This document shows positions 12,165 through 21,990 of a stretch of 64,000 nt of DNA, in pieces. Position 1 is the stretch's first letter. Every line of letters starts with the position of its first letter. Source of the stretch: an uncultured Oscillospiraceae bacterium (GTDB taxonomy: Bacteria; Bacillota; Clostridia; Oscillospirales; Oscillospiraceae); contig CANRNU010000010.1 in assembly GCA_947632005.1 (NCBI GenBank), positions 1 through 64,000 on the forward strand, in the 5' to 3' direction. The notes beneath the pieces are model-generated. The model ran no database searches. It was not told the DNA's origin and saw only the letters and a list, made by a program, of their open reading frames with translations. The translations under genes were made by a program, and so were the position numbers.

Positions 12165-13832
12165 ATGGACGAGAACACGAAAAACTTCATCCTGGACTTT
12201 GTGACAGAGGACATCGGCCCCGGAGGCCGGTTCGAGGGCATGCAGGTACACACCCGCTTCCCGCCGGAGCCCAACGGCTATCTGCACATCGGCCACTGCA
12301 AGGCCCTGTGCATCGACTTTGGCACGGCGGAGCGCTTTGGGGGCATCACCAACCTGCGCATGGACGACACCAACCCCGCCAAGGAGGACACCGAGTATGT
12401 GGACGCCATCCAGGAGGACATCCACTGGCTGGGCTTCGACTGGGGCGACCGGTTCTTCTATGGCAGCGACTACTTTGAGAAGACCTATGAGCTGGCGGAG
12501 GGCCTCATCAAAAAGGGCCTGGCCTATGTGTGCGAGCTGACCCCGGAGCAGTTCCGGGAATACCGGGGCGACGTGGGCACTCCCGCCCGGAGCCCCTGGC
12601 GGGACCGGCCCATTGAGGAAAGCCTGGACCTGTTCCACCGGATGCGGGACGGGGAATTCCCCGAGGGGAAATATACCCTCCGGGCCAAGATCGACCTGGC
12701 CAGCGGCAACTTCAACATGCGGGACCCGGTGCTCTACCGCATCCGGTACATCGAGCACCACCGCCAGGGCACCAAGTGGTGCGTGTTCCCCATGTACGAC
12801 TTCGCCCACCCCATCCAGGACGCCCTGGAGGGCATCACCCACAGCCTGTGCTCCCTGGAGTATGAGGACCACCGGCCCCTGTACGACTGGGTGATCCAGC
12901 ACACGGACGTGCCCAGCCAGCCCCGGCAGATCGAGTTCAGCCGCCTGGGCATCAACTACACGGTCATGAGCAAGCGGAAACTCCGCAAGCTGGTGGAGGA
13001 GCACTACGTCTCCGGCTGGGACGACCCCCGCATGCCCACCCTGTGCGGCCTGCGCCGCCGGGGCTATACCCCCGCGTCCATCCGGACCTTCATCAATCGC
13101 ATCGGCGTGAGCAAAGTCAACAGCACGGTGGAATACTCCTTCCTGGAGCACTGCCTGCGGGAGGAGCTGAACCTGACCGCCCCCCGGCGGATGGCGGTGC
13201 TGCGGCCCGTGAAGCTGGTGGTGACCAACTATCCGGAGGGCCAGACCGAGACCTTCCAGATTGAAAACAACAATCTGGACGAGTCTGCCGGCACCCGGCC
13301 CGTGACCTTCTCCCGGGAGCTCTGGATCGAATCCGAGGACTTCCTGCCCGCGCCGGTGCCTAAGTATAAGCGCCTCTACCCCGACGGCCCGGAGTGCCGC
13401 CTGAAGGGCGCGTATCTTGTGAAGTGCACCGGCTATGAGACCGACGAGAACGGCCAGGTGACCGTCTTCTGCCAGTATGACCCGGATTCCCGGGGCGGGG
13501 ACCCCGCCGATGGCCGGAAGGTCAAGGGGGGCACCATCCACTGGGTGAACGCCGCCGACTGCGTGGACGCGGAGGTGCGGCTGTACGACAACCTGTTTGC
13601 CGACCCGGAGCCCGACGCGGCGGAGAACTTCCTGGACTGCCTGTCCGACCACTCCCTGGAGGTGCTCACCGGCTGCAAGGCGGAGCGGGCCCTGGAAACC
13701 GCCCAGGCGCCGGAGAGCTTCCAGTTCCTGCGCACCGGCTATTTCGCCGTGGACAACAAGGACTCCGCCCCCGGCCACCTGGTCTTCAACCGGGCCGTGG
13801 CATTGAAGGACAGCTTCAAACCCAAGGGGTAA
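12165..13832 (+). CDS. glnS: Glutaminyl-tRNA synthetase
   Basis: RFPPEPNGYLHIGHCKALCIDFG (HIGH) and VMSKRKL (KMSKS-like) motifs; GlnRS C-terminal domains. Confidence 0.96.
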   Translation: MDENTKNFILDFVTEDIGPGGRFEGMQVHTRFPPEPNGYLHIGHCKALCIDFGTAERFGGITNLRMDDTNPAKEDTEYVDAIQEDIHWLGFDWGDRFFYGSDYFEKTYELAEGLIKKGLAYVCELTPEQFREYRGDVGTPARSPWRDRPIEESLDLFHRMRDGEFPEGKYTLRAKIDLASGNFNMRDPVLYRIRYIEHHRQGTKWCVFPMYDFAHPIQDALEGITHSLCSLEYEDHRPLYDWVIQHTDVPSQPRQIEFSRLGINYTVMSKRKLRKLVEEHYVSGWDDPRMPTLCGLRRRGYTPASIRTFINRIGVSKVNSTVEYSFLEHCLREELNLTAPRRMAVLRPVKLVVTNYPEGQTETFQIENNNLDESAGTRPVTFSRELWIESEDFLPAPVPKYKRLYPDGPECRLKGAYLVKCTGYETDENGQVTVFCQYDPDSRGGDPADGRKVKGGTIHWVNAADCVDAEVRLYDNLFADPEPDAAENFLDCLSDHSLEVLTGCKAERALETAQAPESFQFLRTGYFAVDNKDSAPGHLVFNRAVALKDSFKPKG

Positions 13833-13852
13833 AATAGAAAACAATAGAATGA

Positions 13853-13881
13853 CCCCCGCGGTGCATGTCGCACTGCGGGGG
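13853..13881. terminator. Convergent intergenic stem-loop (probable terminator)
   Basis: CCCCCGCGGTGC-ATGTC-GCACTGCGGGGG, 12-bp stem with one G.T wobble, between glnS and the convergent DUF3267 gene. Confidence 0.7.
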
Positions 13882-13889
13882 CCTGCGTT

Positions 13890-14477
13890 TCATTTTTCCG
13901 GCATGTACCAATAGGAATTGAATCCATACAGATATGTCCGCGCGCCCCGGGGCATCTGGGTCACGGCGTTGAACACGTTGTAGAGGTCCCCCGCGCCCAT
14001 CCCGATACACAGTGTCCCGAAAGCCAGGAGGAACGCCAGCTTTGGAAACAGCATCCCCGCCGCGTAAGGAATGAACCCAAACACGATATTGGGCAGAAGG
14101 GACATGAAGACGAACCGGCCCCGGCTCATGGTCTCAGGTCCCGTCACGAACAGCAGGCCCTGGGCCAGGTCGGTATAGAGATACCCGTCCTCCCGGAAGC
14201 AGACCGCGTGCAGCAGCTCGTGGGGCAGCAGTGTCAGCAGCGGGGCGATACAGCCCAGCGGCAGCTGCCACCGGGGGCCCGCGGCCAGATATGGCCGGCA
14301 CCGGATCACCGCCGGCACGCCCAGCAGAAGGATGAGCACGATGCACAGGCCGTTGGCGATCAGCGCCATCTTTTTGCTGCTCCCGGCCTCCCGGAACTTC
14401 ACCGCCCCGGGCATGTGCTCCCCGTGGGGGAGGGACGCAGGGTCCAGGTCATATTTGCCCCGGTAGTGCAGCTTCAT
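13890..14477 (-). CDS. DUF3267 domain protein, putative membrane zincin
   Basis: 195 aa, transmembrane helices, HELLH (HExxH) motif. Confidence 0.78.
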   Translation of the reverse strand: MKLHYRGKYDLDPASLPHGEHMPGAVKFREAGSSKKMALIANGLCIVLILLLGVPAVIRCRPYLAAGPRWQLPLGCIAPLLTLLPHELLHAVCFREDGYLYTDLAQGLLFVTGPETMSRGRFVFMSLLPNIVFGFIPYAAGMLFPKLAFLLAFGTLCIGMGAGDLYNVFNAVTQMPRGARTYLYGFNSYWYMPEK

Positions 14478-14484
14478 GCCGTTC

Positions 14485-17064
14485 TCATCCCTCCGCCTTC
14501 TGCTTGAGCTGATAGAGCAGATTCAAAGCCTCCAGGGGGGTGATGGTGTTCAGGTCCAGGTCCCGCAGCTCCCGGGCCAGCTCCCCGCCGGCCACATCCA
14601 GCATGGATACCTGCTCCTGGGCCGGCGCCGCGGCGGGGGCGGGCAGGTCCATGCCCGCGCCGCCTTTCTCCAGCTCGGTCAGATACTGCTTGGCCTTTTT
14701 GATGACCAGGTCCGGCACCCCCGCCAGCTTGGCCACCTCGATGCCGTAGCTGTCGTCGGCGCTGCCGGAGACGATCTTCCGGAGGAAAATGAGCGTTCCC
14801 CCCTGCTTTTTCGCGGTGATATTGTAATTCTTCACCCCGTCCAGGGTGCCCTCCAGGGCGCTGAGCTCGTGGTAATGGGTGGCGAACATGGTCCGGGCCC
14901 CCAGCTTCCGCCTGTCGGCGCAGTATTCCAGCATGGCCCGGGCAATGGCCATGCCGTCGAAGGTGGAGGTGCCCCGGCCGATCTCGTCCAGGATGAGAAG
15001 GCTTGCGCCGGTGGCGTGGCGGAGGATATTGGCCATCTCCGCCATCTCCACCATGAAGGTGGACTGGCCGCTGGCCAGGTCATCCGAGGCGCCGATGCGG
15101 GTGAACACCCGGTCCACCACGCCGATGACGGCGCTCTTGGCCGGGACGAAGGAGCCCATCTGGGCCATGAGCACGATCAGGGCCGTCTGGCGCATATAGG
15201 TGCTCTTGCCGGCCATGTTGGGGCCGGTGATGATGGCCACCCTGTCGGAGGTGTCATTGAGATACGTATCGTTCGGCACGAACAGGACATTCTTTTGGGC
15301 GATCTCCACCACCGGGTGGCGCCCCTCCGTGATCTGGATGGTCCGGCCCACGTCCACCTCCGGGCAGACGTAGTGATTCCGGGCAGCCACTTCCGCCAGG
15401 GCGCACACCGCATCCAGCTCCGCCACCCGGGCGGCGGCGGCCTGGATGCGCTCCACCTGGGCCGCCACCCGCTCCCGCAGGGCGGTGAATATCTGATACT
15501 CCAGGTCCGCGATCCGGTCCTTTGCCCCCAGAAGGGTGTTTTCCAGGTCCTTCAGCTCCGGGGTGAAGTACCGCTCATTGCTGACCAGGGTCTGCTTGCG
15601 GATGTACTCCTCCGGCAGCGCCGCGTCCCCGGCAGACCGGGGCACGTCGATGTAGTAGCCGAAGACCTTGTTGTAGCCCACCTTGAGCTTTTTGATGCCG
15701 GTGCGCTCCCGCTCCCGGAGCTCCAGGGCGCTGACCATGGCCGCGCCGTTGTCCCGCACGTCCCGGAGCCGGTCCACCTCGGCGTCCGCCCCGGGCCGGA
15801 GGATGCCCCCCTCCCGGACGGAGAAGGGCGGCTCGTCCGCGATGATGCCAAGGATATCGTCCCGCAGCTCGTCCAGGGTGTCCACCGCCGCCGCGTCCCG
15901 CAAAATGGCGCTCCTGGCCCCGGCCAGGAGCTCGGTGATGCGGGGGAGCTGGCCGAAATAATTCCCCAGGGCCAGCAGGTCCCGGCCATTGGCGGTGCCG
16001 TATACGCACTTGCCCACCAGCCGCTGGATGTCCCCGATCTCATGGAGGGTCAGCCGCAGCTCCTGGCGCAGGATGCTGTCACCGTGGACCTCCCCCACCG
16101 CGGACAGCCTCCTCCGGATGGCCACCGGGTCCAGGAGAGGCCGCTCCACCCAGGAGCGCAGCAGCCGCCCGCCCATGGGGGTCCTGGTCCGGTCCAGGAC
16201 CCAGAGAAGGCTGCCCCGCTTCTCCCCGGTCCGGAGATTTTCCGTCAGCTCCAGGTTCCGGCGGGTGGTGTAGTCCAGCTCCATATACCGCCCCTGGCCG
16301 AACCGGTCCAGGCGGCGGATGTGGGAGATGTCGAACTTCTGGGTCTCGATGATGTAGGACAGCAGCGCTCCCGCCGCCAGGGTCTCCGACGGGGAGATGA
16401 CCTCTCCGAACCGGTCATAGACCAGCTCCCGGCAGGTCTCCGGCTGGAACCGGCCCGCTTCCTTCTCCGGCAGGGAGCCCAGCTTCTGCAAAAACGCGCC
16501 GATGGTCCCGTCGGCCTCCGCCCCCGCGGACAGCACCGCCTCCCGGGGGGCGAACCGGCCCAGCTCATTGACGATGTGTCCCGGCGCCTCGGCGGGAAAC
16601 GCCTGCACGCAGAACTCACCTGTGGAGATGTCGCAGAAGGCGGCGGCCCCCTGGTCCCCCTCCAGCCAGAGGGCGGCCAGATAGTTGCTCTTTCCCTCCT
16701 CCAGCATGGAGCTGTCCGTGACGGTGCCGGGGGTGATGACCCGGATGACCCCCCGCTCCACCAGGCCCGTGGCGGCAGCCGGGTCCTCCAGCTGTTCGCA
16801 GATGGCCACCTTATAGCCCTTGGCGATGAGCCGGGCGATATACGCCTCGCTGGAGTGGAAGGGCACGCCGCACATGGGCGTCTGCTCCCCCTCCGGCTTG
16901 CCCCGGTCCCTGGTGGTCAGGGCCAGATCCAGCTCCCGGGAGGCCAGCTTGGCGTCGTCGTCGAACATTTCATAAAAATCGCCCAGCCGGAAAAACAGCA
17001 GGCAGTCGGGGCACTGCTGCTTGATCTCGTAATATTGCCGCTTCATGGGGGTCATCTCGGCCAT
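14485..17064 (-). CDS. mutS: DNA mismatch repair protein MutS
   Basis: FFRLGDFYEMFDDDA; GPNMAGKSTYMRQ Walker A; LLILDEIGRGTSTFDG. Confidence 0.98.
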   Translation of the reverse strand: MAEMTPMKRQYYEIKQQCPDCLLFFRLGDFYEMFDDDAKLASRELDLALTTRDRGKPEGEQTPMCGVPFHSSEAYIARLIAKGYKVAICEQLEDPAAATGLVERGVIRVITPGTVTDSSMLEEGKSNYLAALWLEGDQGAAAFCDISTGEFCVQAFPAEAPGHIVNELGRFAPREAVLSAGAEADGTIGAFLQKLGSLPEKEAGRFQPETCRELVYDRFGEVISPSETLAAGALLSYIIETQKFDISHIRRLDRFGQGRYMELDYTTRRNLELTENLRTGEKRGSLLWVLDRTRTPMGGRLLRSWVERPLLDPVAIRRRLSAVGEVHGDSILRQELRLTLHEIGDIQRLVGKCVYGTANGRDLLALGNYFGQLPRITELLAGARSAILRDAAAVDTLDELRDDILGIIADEPPFSVREGGILRPGADAEVDRLRDVRDNGAAMVSALELRERERTGIKKLKVGYNKVFGYYIDVPRSAGDAALPEEYIRKQTLVSNERYFTPELKDLENTLLGAKDRIADLEYQIFTALRERVAAQVERIQAAAARVAELDAVCALAEVAARNHYVCPEVDVGRTIQITEGRHPVVEIAQKNVLFVPNDTYLNDTSDRVAIITGPNMAGKSTYMRQTALIVLMAQMGSFVPAKSAVIGVVDRVFTRIGASDDLASGQSTFMVEMAEMANILRHATGASLLILDEIGRGTSTFDGMAIARAMLEYCADRRKLGARTMFATHYHELSALEGTLDGVKNYNITAKKQGGTLIFLRKIVSGSADDSYGIEVAKLAGVPDLVIKKAKQYLTELEKGGAGMDLPAPAAAPAQEQVSMLDVAGGELARELRDLDLNTITPLEALNLLYQLKQKAEG

Positions 17065-17106
17065 GATGTGTAAATCTCTCTTTCTATTTCTTCTTGACGC
17101 TCCCGC

Positions 17107-17961
17107 TCACTTCACCGTATTGCGCAGCACGCCGATGCCCTCGATCTCACACTCCACCACGTCGCCGCTCTTCAGGAACACAGGGTCCTCCATGCCCATG
17201 CACACGCCGGAGGGAGTGCCGGTGGCGACGATGGTGCCGGCCAGGAGGGTCATGCCGGAACTCAGCTCCCGGATCATCTCCGGGATAGTGGTCATGAGCA
17301 GCCGGGTGTTGGAGCTCTGGCGCTGCTCGCCGTTCACACGGCAGGAGATGTCAAGCGCCGGCGGGAAGGCGGTCTCGTCCGCCGTCAGGATACAGGGGCC
17401 CATGGGGGTGAAGCCGTCCAGGCCCTTGCCGAAGTACCACTGCTTATGGGCGGTCTGCAGCTCCCGGGCGGTCACGTCGTTGAGCACGGTGTAGCCGAAG
17501 ATGTACTCCCCCGCCTTGTCCGCGGGGACGTTCTTCGCGGTCTTTCCCAGGATGACCGCCAGCTCCGACTCGTAGTCCAGCCGCTGGACCAGGCCGGGGT
17601 GGCTGTCGATGTCCCCCTCCGGGTCCACCGCCCGGGTGACCCGCTTGGAGAAGTAGATGGGGATGGGCTTTTCCTTGCCGAAGGCCTCTTTGTCGTACTG
17701 CTCCGCCTCTTTGGCGTGGTCCATGTAGTTGATGCCCAGGCAGATCACATCCTGCCGGGGCCGGGGGATGGGGGCCAGCAGCTTCACGGACCCCAGGGGC
17801 ACCGGGGCCTCCGCCTTTGCCGCCGCCGCCTCCACGGCCTCCAGGCCCGCCGCGACGGCCTCGTTCATGTCCTCATAGGGCAGAGCGCATACGCCGGCGC
17901 CGTCCGCCGTCAGCACGCCCACCCGTTCTTTTCCCTCTGCCAGATAGGTCACAAGTTTCAT
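17107..17961 (-). CDS. Fumarylacetoacetate hydrolase family protein
   Basis: LGINYMDHAKE, YESELAVILGKTAKNV, GTPSGVCMG motifs. Confidence 0.93.
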   Translation of the reverse strand: MKLVTYLAEGKERVGVLTADGAGVCALPYEDMNEAVAAGLEAVEAAAAKAEAPVPLGSVKLLAPIPRPRQDVICLGINYMDHAKEAEQYDKEAFGKEKPIPIYFSKRVTRAVDPEGDIDSHPGLVQRLDYESELAVILGKTAKNVPADKAGEYIFGYTVLNDVTARELQTAHKQWYFGKGLDGFTPMGPCILTADETAFPPALDISCRVNGEQRQSSNTRLLMTTIPEMIRELSSGMTLLAGTIVATGTPSGVCMGMEDPVFLKSGDVVECEIEGIGVLRNTVK

Positions 17962-17986
17962 GATCTCCGTTCCTCCCTATGCAAAT

Positions 17987-18460
17987 TCAGCCCCGTTGAG
18001 CGGGGAATTTCTCCATATAGCAAAGCCCGTCCTCGCTCCGCTGCCGGTAGCCGGACACATACCCGTAGCCCTGGCGCTCGTAAAAGCCCCGGGCCATGAC
18101 GGAGGTGGTCAGCCACAGCCGCCGGGCGTTGGCCGCCAGAGGGTCCGCCTCCAGCGCCGCGAACAGCTCCGCCCCCAGCCCCCGGCCAATGGCCTCCGGC
18201 GCCAAGAATGCCGCGATGATCTCGCTCTCATCCTCCCCGGCAGCCGTCACCGTGCCGGTGCCCACGATCTTCCCGTCCTCCCAGACCACATAGGTGTGGC
18301 CCTGGGCCGCCATTTCCGCGATGCCCTCGGGGGAATAGTGCTCGTACAGCCAGTCGACCTCCCACTGGGGGTCCACCCCGGCGCTGACCTCCAGGAGCGT
18401 CCGGCGGATGATCCGGGACAGCTCTTCCTCCTGGCCGGGCTGAAATCGCTCGATGCGCAT
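17987..18460 (-). CDS. GNAT family N-acetyltransferase
   Basis: MRIERFQPGQEEELSRIIRRT...; IGRGLGAELFAALEADPLA acetyl-CoA loop; RBS GGAG before ATG 18460. Confidence 0.85.
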   Translation of the reverse strand: MRIERFQPGQEEELSRIIRRTLLEVSAGVDPQWEVDWLYEHYSPEGIAEMAAQGHTYVVWEDGKIVGTGTVTAAGEDESEIIAAFLAPEAIGRGLGAELFAALEADPLAANARRLWLTTSVMARGFYERQGYGYVSGYRQRSEDGLCYMEKFPAQRG

Positions 18461-18477
18461 ATGCTCTCCTCCCATCG

Positions 18478-19899
18478 TCACACCAGCTCCCCGTACAGGG
18501 CCCAGGTGGTGCTGTCGGTGATCTTCGCCTGGACGAACTGCCCCACCAGGGACTTGTCCCCGGCCAGATGGACCAGCCGCCCGCCCTTGGTGCGGGAGGA
18601 AAGACCATAGGGCGCCTGGCCCGTCTGGCTGTCCACCAGCACCCGGACCGTTTGGCCCACATAGGCCGCGTGCTTCTCCCCGGAGATGCGGTTGGCGGCG
18701 TCCAGAAGCCGGTCGAACCACACCTGTTTCTCCGCCCGGGTCACCGGGTCCGGCATTCGTGCCGCCGGGGTGCCCGTCCGGGGGGAGAAGATGAAGGTGA
18801 ACATGGCGTCATACCGCACCTCCTCCACCAGGGAGAGGGTGTCCCGGAAGTCCTCCTCGGTCTCCCCGGGAAAGCCCACGATGATATCCGTGGTCAGCAC
18901 CAGGTCCGGCATATACCGGCGGGCCGCCGCCACCTTCTCCAGATATTTGGCCCGGTCATAGTGCCGGTTCATCTCTCTGAGTATCCGGTCCGAGCCGGAC
19001 TGGAGGGGCAGGTGGATGTGGTGGGCGCAGTGCTCGCTCTCCCCCATGACCCGGAAGAGCTTGTCCGTGGCGTCCTTGGGATGGCTGGTCATGAACCGCA
19101 GCACATAGTCCCCGGGGATCTTGTCCAGCGCGGCCAGAAGGTCGGGGAAATCCACGCCCTCGTCCAGGCCCTTGCCGTAGCTGTTCACGTTCTGGCCCAG
19201 AAGGGTGATGTCCTTATAGCCCCGGGCCACCAGGTCTCTGGCCTCGGCGATGACGTCTGCCGGGCGGCGGCTCCGCTCCCGGCCCCGGACATAGGGTACG
19301 ATGCAGTAGGAGCAGAAGTTGTCGCAGCCGTTCATGATGGAAAGCCACGCCTTCACGCTGCTGTCCCGCTGCCGGGGCAGAGCCTCGGCCACCACCCCCT
19401 CCGAGGGCTCGGCGGCGATGAGCCGGCCATGGCCGCCCCGGCGGCCCCGGCGCTCCATGGTCTTGCAAAGCAGCTCGGGGAACTGCCACACCTCGTGGGG
19501 CCCGAACACCAGGTCCACCACCCGGTAGGAATTTTTGATCTTCTCCCGCATGGTCTGCTGCTGGGTCATGCACCCGCCCACGCAGACGATCAGGTCCGGA
19601 TTCTTGGCCTTCTTGTGGGCCAGGGCCCCCACGTTGCCCAGAACACGCTTTTCCGCGTGCTCCCGGACCGCGCAGGTATTCACAGCCACCAGGTCGGCCT
19701 TGTCCGCATCGTCGGTGAGCTCATAGCCGCACCGGACCAGCCACCCCCGCAATATCTCGCTGTCGGACTCGTTCTGCTGGCAGCCGTAGGTGTCCACCAG
19801 GGCGTAATGGGTCCGGTGGGCAATGCGGCTTTTGATCTGCTCGCAGTACTGCTGCTGCTGGATGCGTTCCTGGGTGGTGATCTCCCGGCGTTCGTACAT
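18478..19899 (-). CDS. miaB: tRNA-2-methylthio-N6-dimethylallyladenosine synthase MiaB
   Basis: TYGCQQNESDSE, radical-SAM CDNFCSYCIVPYVRGRERSR, TRAM-like C-term; start trimmed. Confidence 0.95.
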   Translation of the reverse strand: MYERREITTQERIQQQQYCEQIKSRIAHRTHYALVDTYGCQQNESDSEILRGWLVRCGYELTDDADKADLVAVNTCAVREHAEKRVLGNVGALAHKKAKNPDLIVCVGGCMTQQQTMREKIKNSYRVVDLVFGPHEVWQFPELLCKTMERRGRRGGHGRLIAAEPSEGVVAEALPRQRDSSVKAWLSIMNGCDNFCSYCIVPYVRGRERSRRPADVIAEARDLVARGYKDITLLGQNVNSYGKGLDEGVDFPDLLAALDKIPGDYVLRFMTSHPKDATDKLFRVMGESEHCAHHIHLPLQSGSDRILREMNRHYDRAKYLEKVAAARRYMPDLVLTTDIIVGFPGETEEDFRDTLSLVEEVRYDAMFTFIFSPRTGTPAARMPDPVTRAEKQVWFDRLLDAANRISGEKHAAYVGQTVRVLVDSQTGQAPYGLSSRTKGGRLVHLAGDKSLVGQFVQAKITDSTTWALYGELV

Positions 19900-19925
19900 A
19901 GAATTTGATTTCTCCCTCCGCATTG

Positions 19926-20029
19926 GCCCCCTTGTGTAAAAGGGGGCTGGCACGCGTCAGCGTGGCCGGGGGCTCGCTGACAACCCCCCGCCTCGCTTCG
20001 CTCGGCGCCTCCCCTTACACAGGGGAGGC
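19926..20029. repeat. Palindrome-ended interspersed repeat, copy 1 (opposite orientation to copies 2 and 3)
   Basis: Begins GCCCCCTTGTGTAAAAGGGGGC and ends GCCTCCCCTTACACAGGGGAGGC; related to 31714 and 38094. Confidence 0.8.
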
Positions 20030-20058
20030 TTTCGCTGTGGTCAAACAGATTTAAGCAC

Positions 20059-20087
20059 TTTATAATAGCATTTATTTGTGATATAAT
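20059..20087 (+). promoter_or_regulatory. Sigma-A-like promoter for mutL
   Basis: TTTATA-N17-TATAAT 34 bp upstream of the mutL ATG. Confidence 0.6.
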
Positions 20088-20121
20088 CAAGAAAAGTATA
20101 CTGGATGAGAAGGAGAACATC

Positions 20122-21990
20122 ATGGCAGTCATCAACATCCTCTCCCCCCATGTGGCGGACATGATCGCCGCCGGCGAGGTGGTGGAACGGCCAGGCAGCG
20201 TGGTGAAGGAGCTCATGGAAAACGCCATCGACGCCGGGGCCCGCAACATCACCGTGGAGATAAGGGGCGGCGGGGCCACCTATATCCGCGTCACCGACGA
20301 CGGCTGCGGCATGGCGCCGGACGACGCGGGCAACTGCTTTCTCCGCCACGCCACCTCGAAGCTCCGGGATGAGCACGGCCTGGAGGCCATCTCCACCATG
20401 GGCTTCCGGGGCGAGGCCCTGGCGGCCATCTCCGCCGTGAGCCGGGTGGAACTTCTCACCCGCCGGGCAGAGGATGAGGCGGGCACCTATGTGTCCGTGG
20501 CCGGGGGCGACATCCTGGACATGCACGCCGCGGGCTGCCCCCAGGGCACCACCTTCACCGTCCGGGACATCTTCTACAACACCCCGGCCAGGCTGAAATT
20601 CATGAAGTCCGACCGGACGGAGGGCTCCTGGTGCATGCAGCAGGCCGCCCGGGTGGCCCTGGGCCGGCCAGACATCTCCGTGCGCTGCATCAAGGATGGA
20701 AAAGAGGAATTCTTCACGCCCGGCGACGGGCGGGCGGAGTCCGCCGTCTATGCCCTGCTGGGCCGGCCCGTAGCCCTCTCCATGCTCCCGGCGGAGGGAG
20801 AGAACGAGGGCGTTGCCGTCGCCGGGTTCGTCAGTTCCCCCGGCGCCTGCCGGGGCAACCGGGCCATGCAGTTTTTCTTCGTCAATGGCCGGGCCATCCG
20901 CTCCCAGAGCCTCCAGGCCGCCCTGGAACAGGCCTATAAAAACACCATGATGGTAGGCAAGTTCCCCGCCTGTGTGCTGTATGTCACCCTGAACCCCGGG
21001 GCCGTGGACGTGAACGTCCACCCCACGAAAAACGAGGTGAAGTTCTCCGCGGAAAAGCGGGTCTTCGACGCCGTCTACTACAGCGCTCTCAACGCCGTCC
21101 AGGGCGAGCGGCCCACCCTGGAGATGCGCCTGTCCCAGAGCACGGAGAAAAAGCTCTCGCCCCGGCAGCCCGCCCGGGCAGACGCCGGGGAGGCCCCGGT
21201 CCAGACCAGCATGGACCTGCACAGCCCCGCCGTGTCCTACGGCGCGGGGACGGTCTCCCGGCCCATCTCCCATCGGACCGTCCCCTCCCCCATCCCCCAC
21301 AGGCCGCCCGCCGCGCCGGTCAGGCCCCGCCCCATCCAGGCCGCGCCGGTCAAGCCCGCCGCGCCCCGGGAGCAGGCGCCAAAGGCAGCGCGTCCGGAGA
21401 CCGAGCCCGGACAGGCCCCGTCCCCGGACACCGCGCCTATCCGACTGGCCGGGGAGGTGCTGCACACCTACATCCTGGCGGAGCAGGGGGACAGGGTCCT
21501 CATCATCGACAAGCACGCCGCCCATGAGCGGATGATCTTCGACAAGCTGAAGGCCCGGGGCCGGGAGATCATGAGCCAGACCCTTCTCCTCCCCCAGACC
21601 TGGCGGCCCGGTCCGGAGGCCATGGAGCTTCTGGCCGCCAACGGGGAGCTTTTGAGCGGGCTGGGCTTCGAGCTGGAGAGCTACGGGGAGGACGACCTCA
21701 TCGTCCGGGCCGTGCCGGAGGACCTGGACCCGGGGCAGACCATCCCCGCCCTGGAGGAGATATGCGAAAAGCTCAAAACCGGCAGCCGGGACCTAGCCCG
21801 GGACGGCATTTTGCAGACCGTGGCCTGCAAAGCGGCCATCAAGGCCGGCTGGGACACGGACCCGGCGGAGATGCAGGTGCTGGCGGAAAAGGTGGCCTCC
21901 GGCCAGATACGCTACTGTCCCCATGGCCGGCCCGTGTCCGTGACCCTGACGAAAAAGGAACTGGACCGGCAGTTCGGTCGCATCCAATGA
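20122..21990 (+). CDS. mutL: DNA mismatch repair protein MutL
   Basis: VADMIAAGEVVERPGSVVKELMENAIDAGA; GFRGEALAAIS; TTFTVRDIFYNTPARLKF. Confidence 0.98.
   Translation: MAVINILSPHVADMIAAGEVVERPGSVVKELMENAIDAGARNITVEIRGGGATYIRVTDDGCGMAPDDAGNCFLRHATSKLRDEHGLEAISTMGFRGEALAAISAVSRVELLTRRAEDEAGTYVSVAGGDILDMHAAGCPQGTTFTVRDIFYNTPARLKFMKSDRTEGSWCMQQAARVALGRPDISVRCIKDGKEEFFTPGDGRAESAVYALLGRPVALSMLPAEGENEGVAVAGFVSSPGACRGNRAMQFFFVNGRAIRSQSLQAALEQAYKNTMMVGKFPACVLYVTLNPGAVDVNVHPTKNEVKFSAEKRVFDAVYYSALNAVQGERPTLEMRLSQSTEKKLSPRQPARADAGEAPVQTSMDLHSPAVSYGAGTVSRPISHRTVPSPIPHRPPAAPVRPRPIQAAPVKPAAPREQAPKAARPETEPGQAPSPDTAPIRLAGEVLHTYILAEQGDRVLIIDKHAAHERMIFDKLKARGREIMSQTLLLPQTWRPGPEAMELLAANGELLSGLGFELESYGEDDLIVRAVPEDLDPGQTIPALEEICEKLKTGSRDLARDGILQTVACKAAIKAGWDTDPAEMQVLAEKVASGQIRYCPHGRPVSVTLTKKELDRQFGRIQ

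Noticed and set aside
14476-17073. 865-aa + strand ORF over mutS
   Set aside because: Shadow of mutS, His/Gly/Pro-rich composition only.
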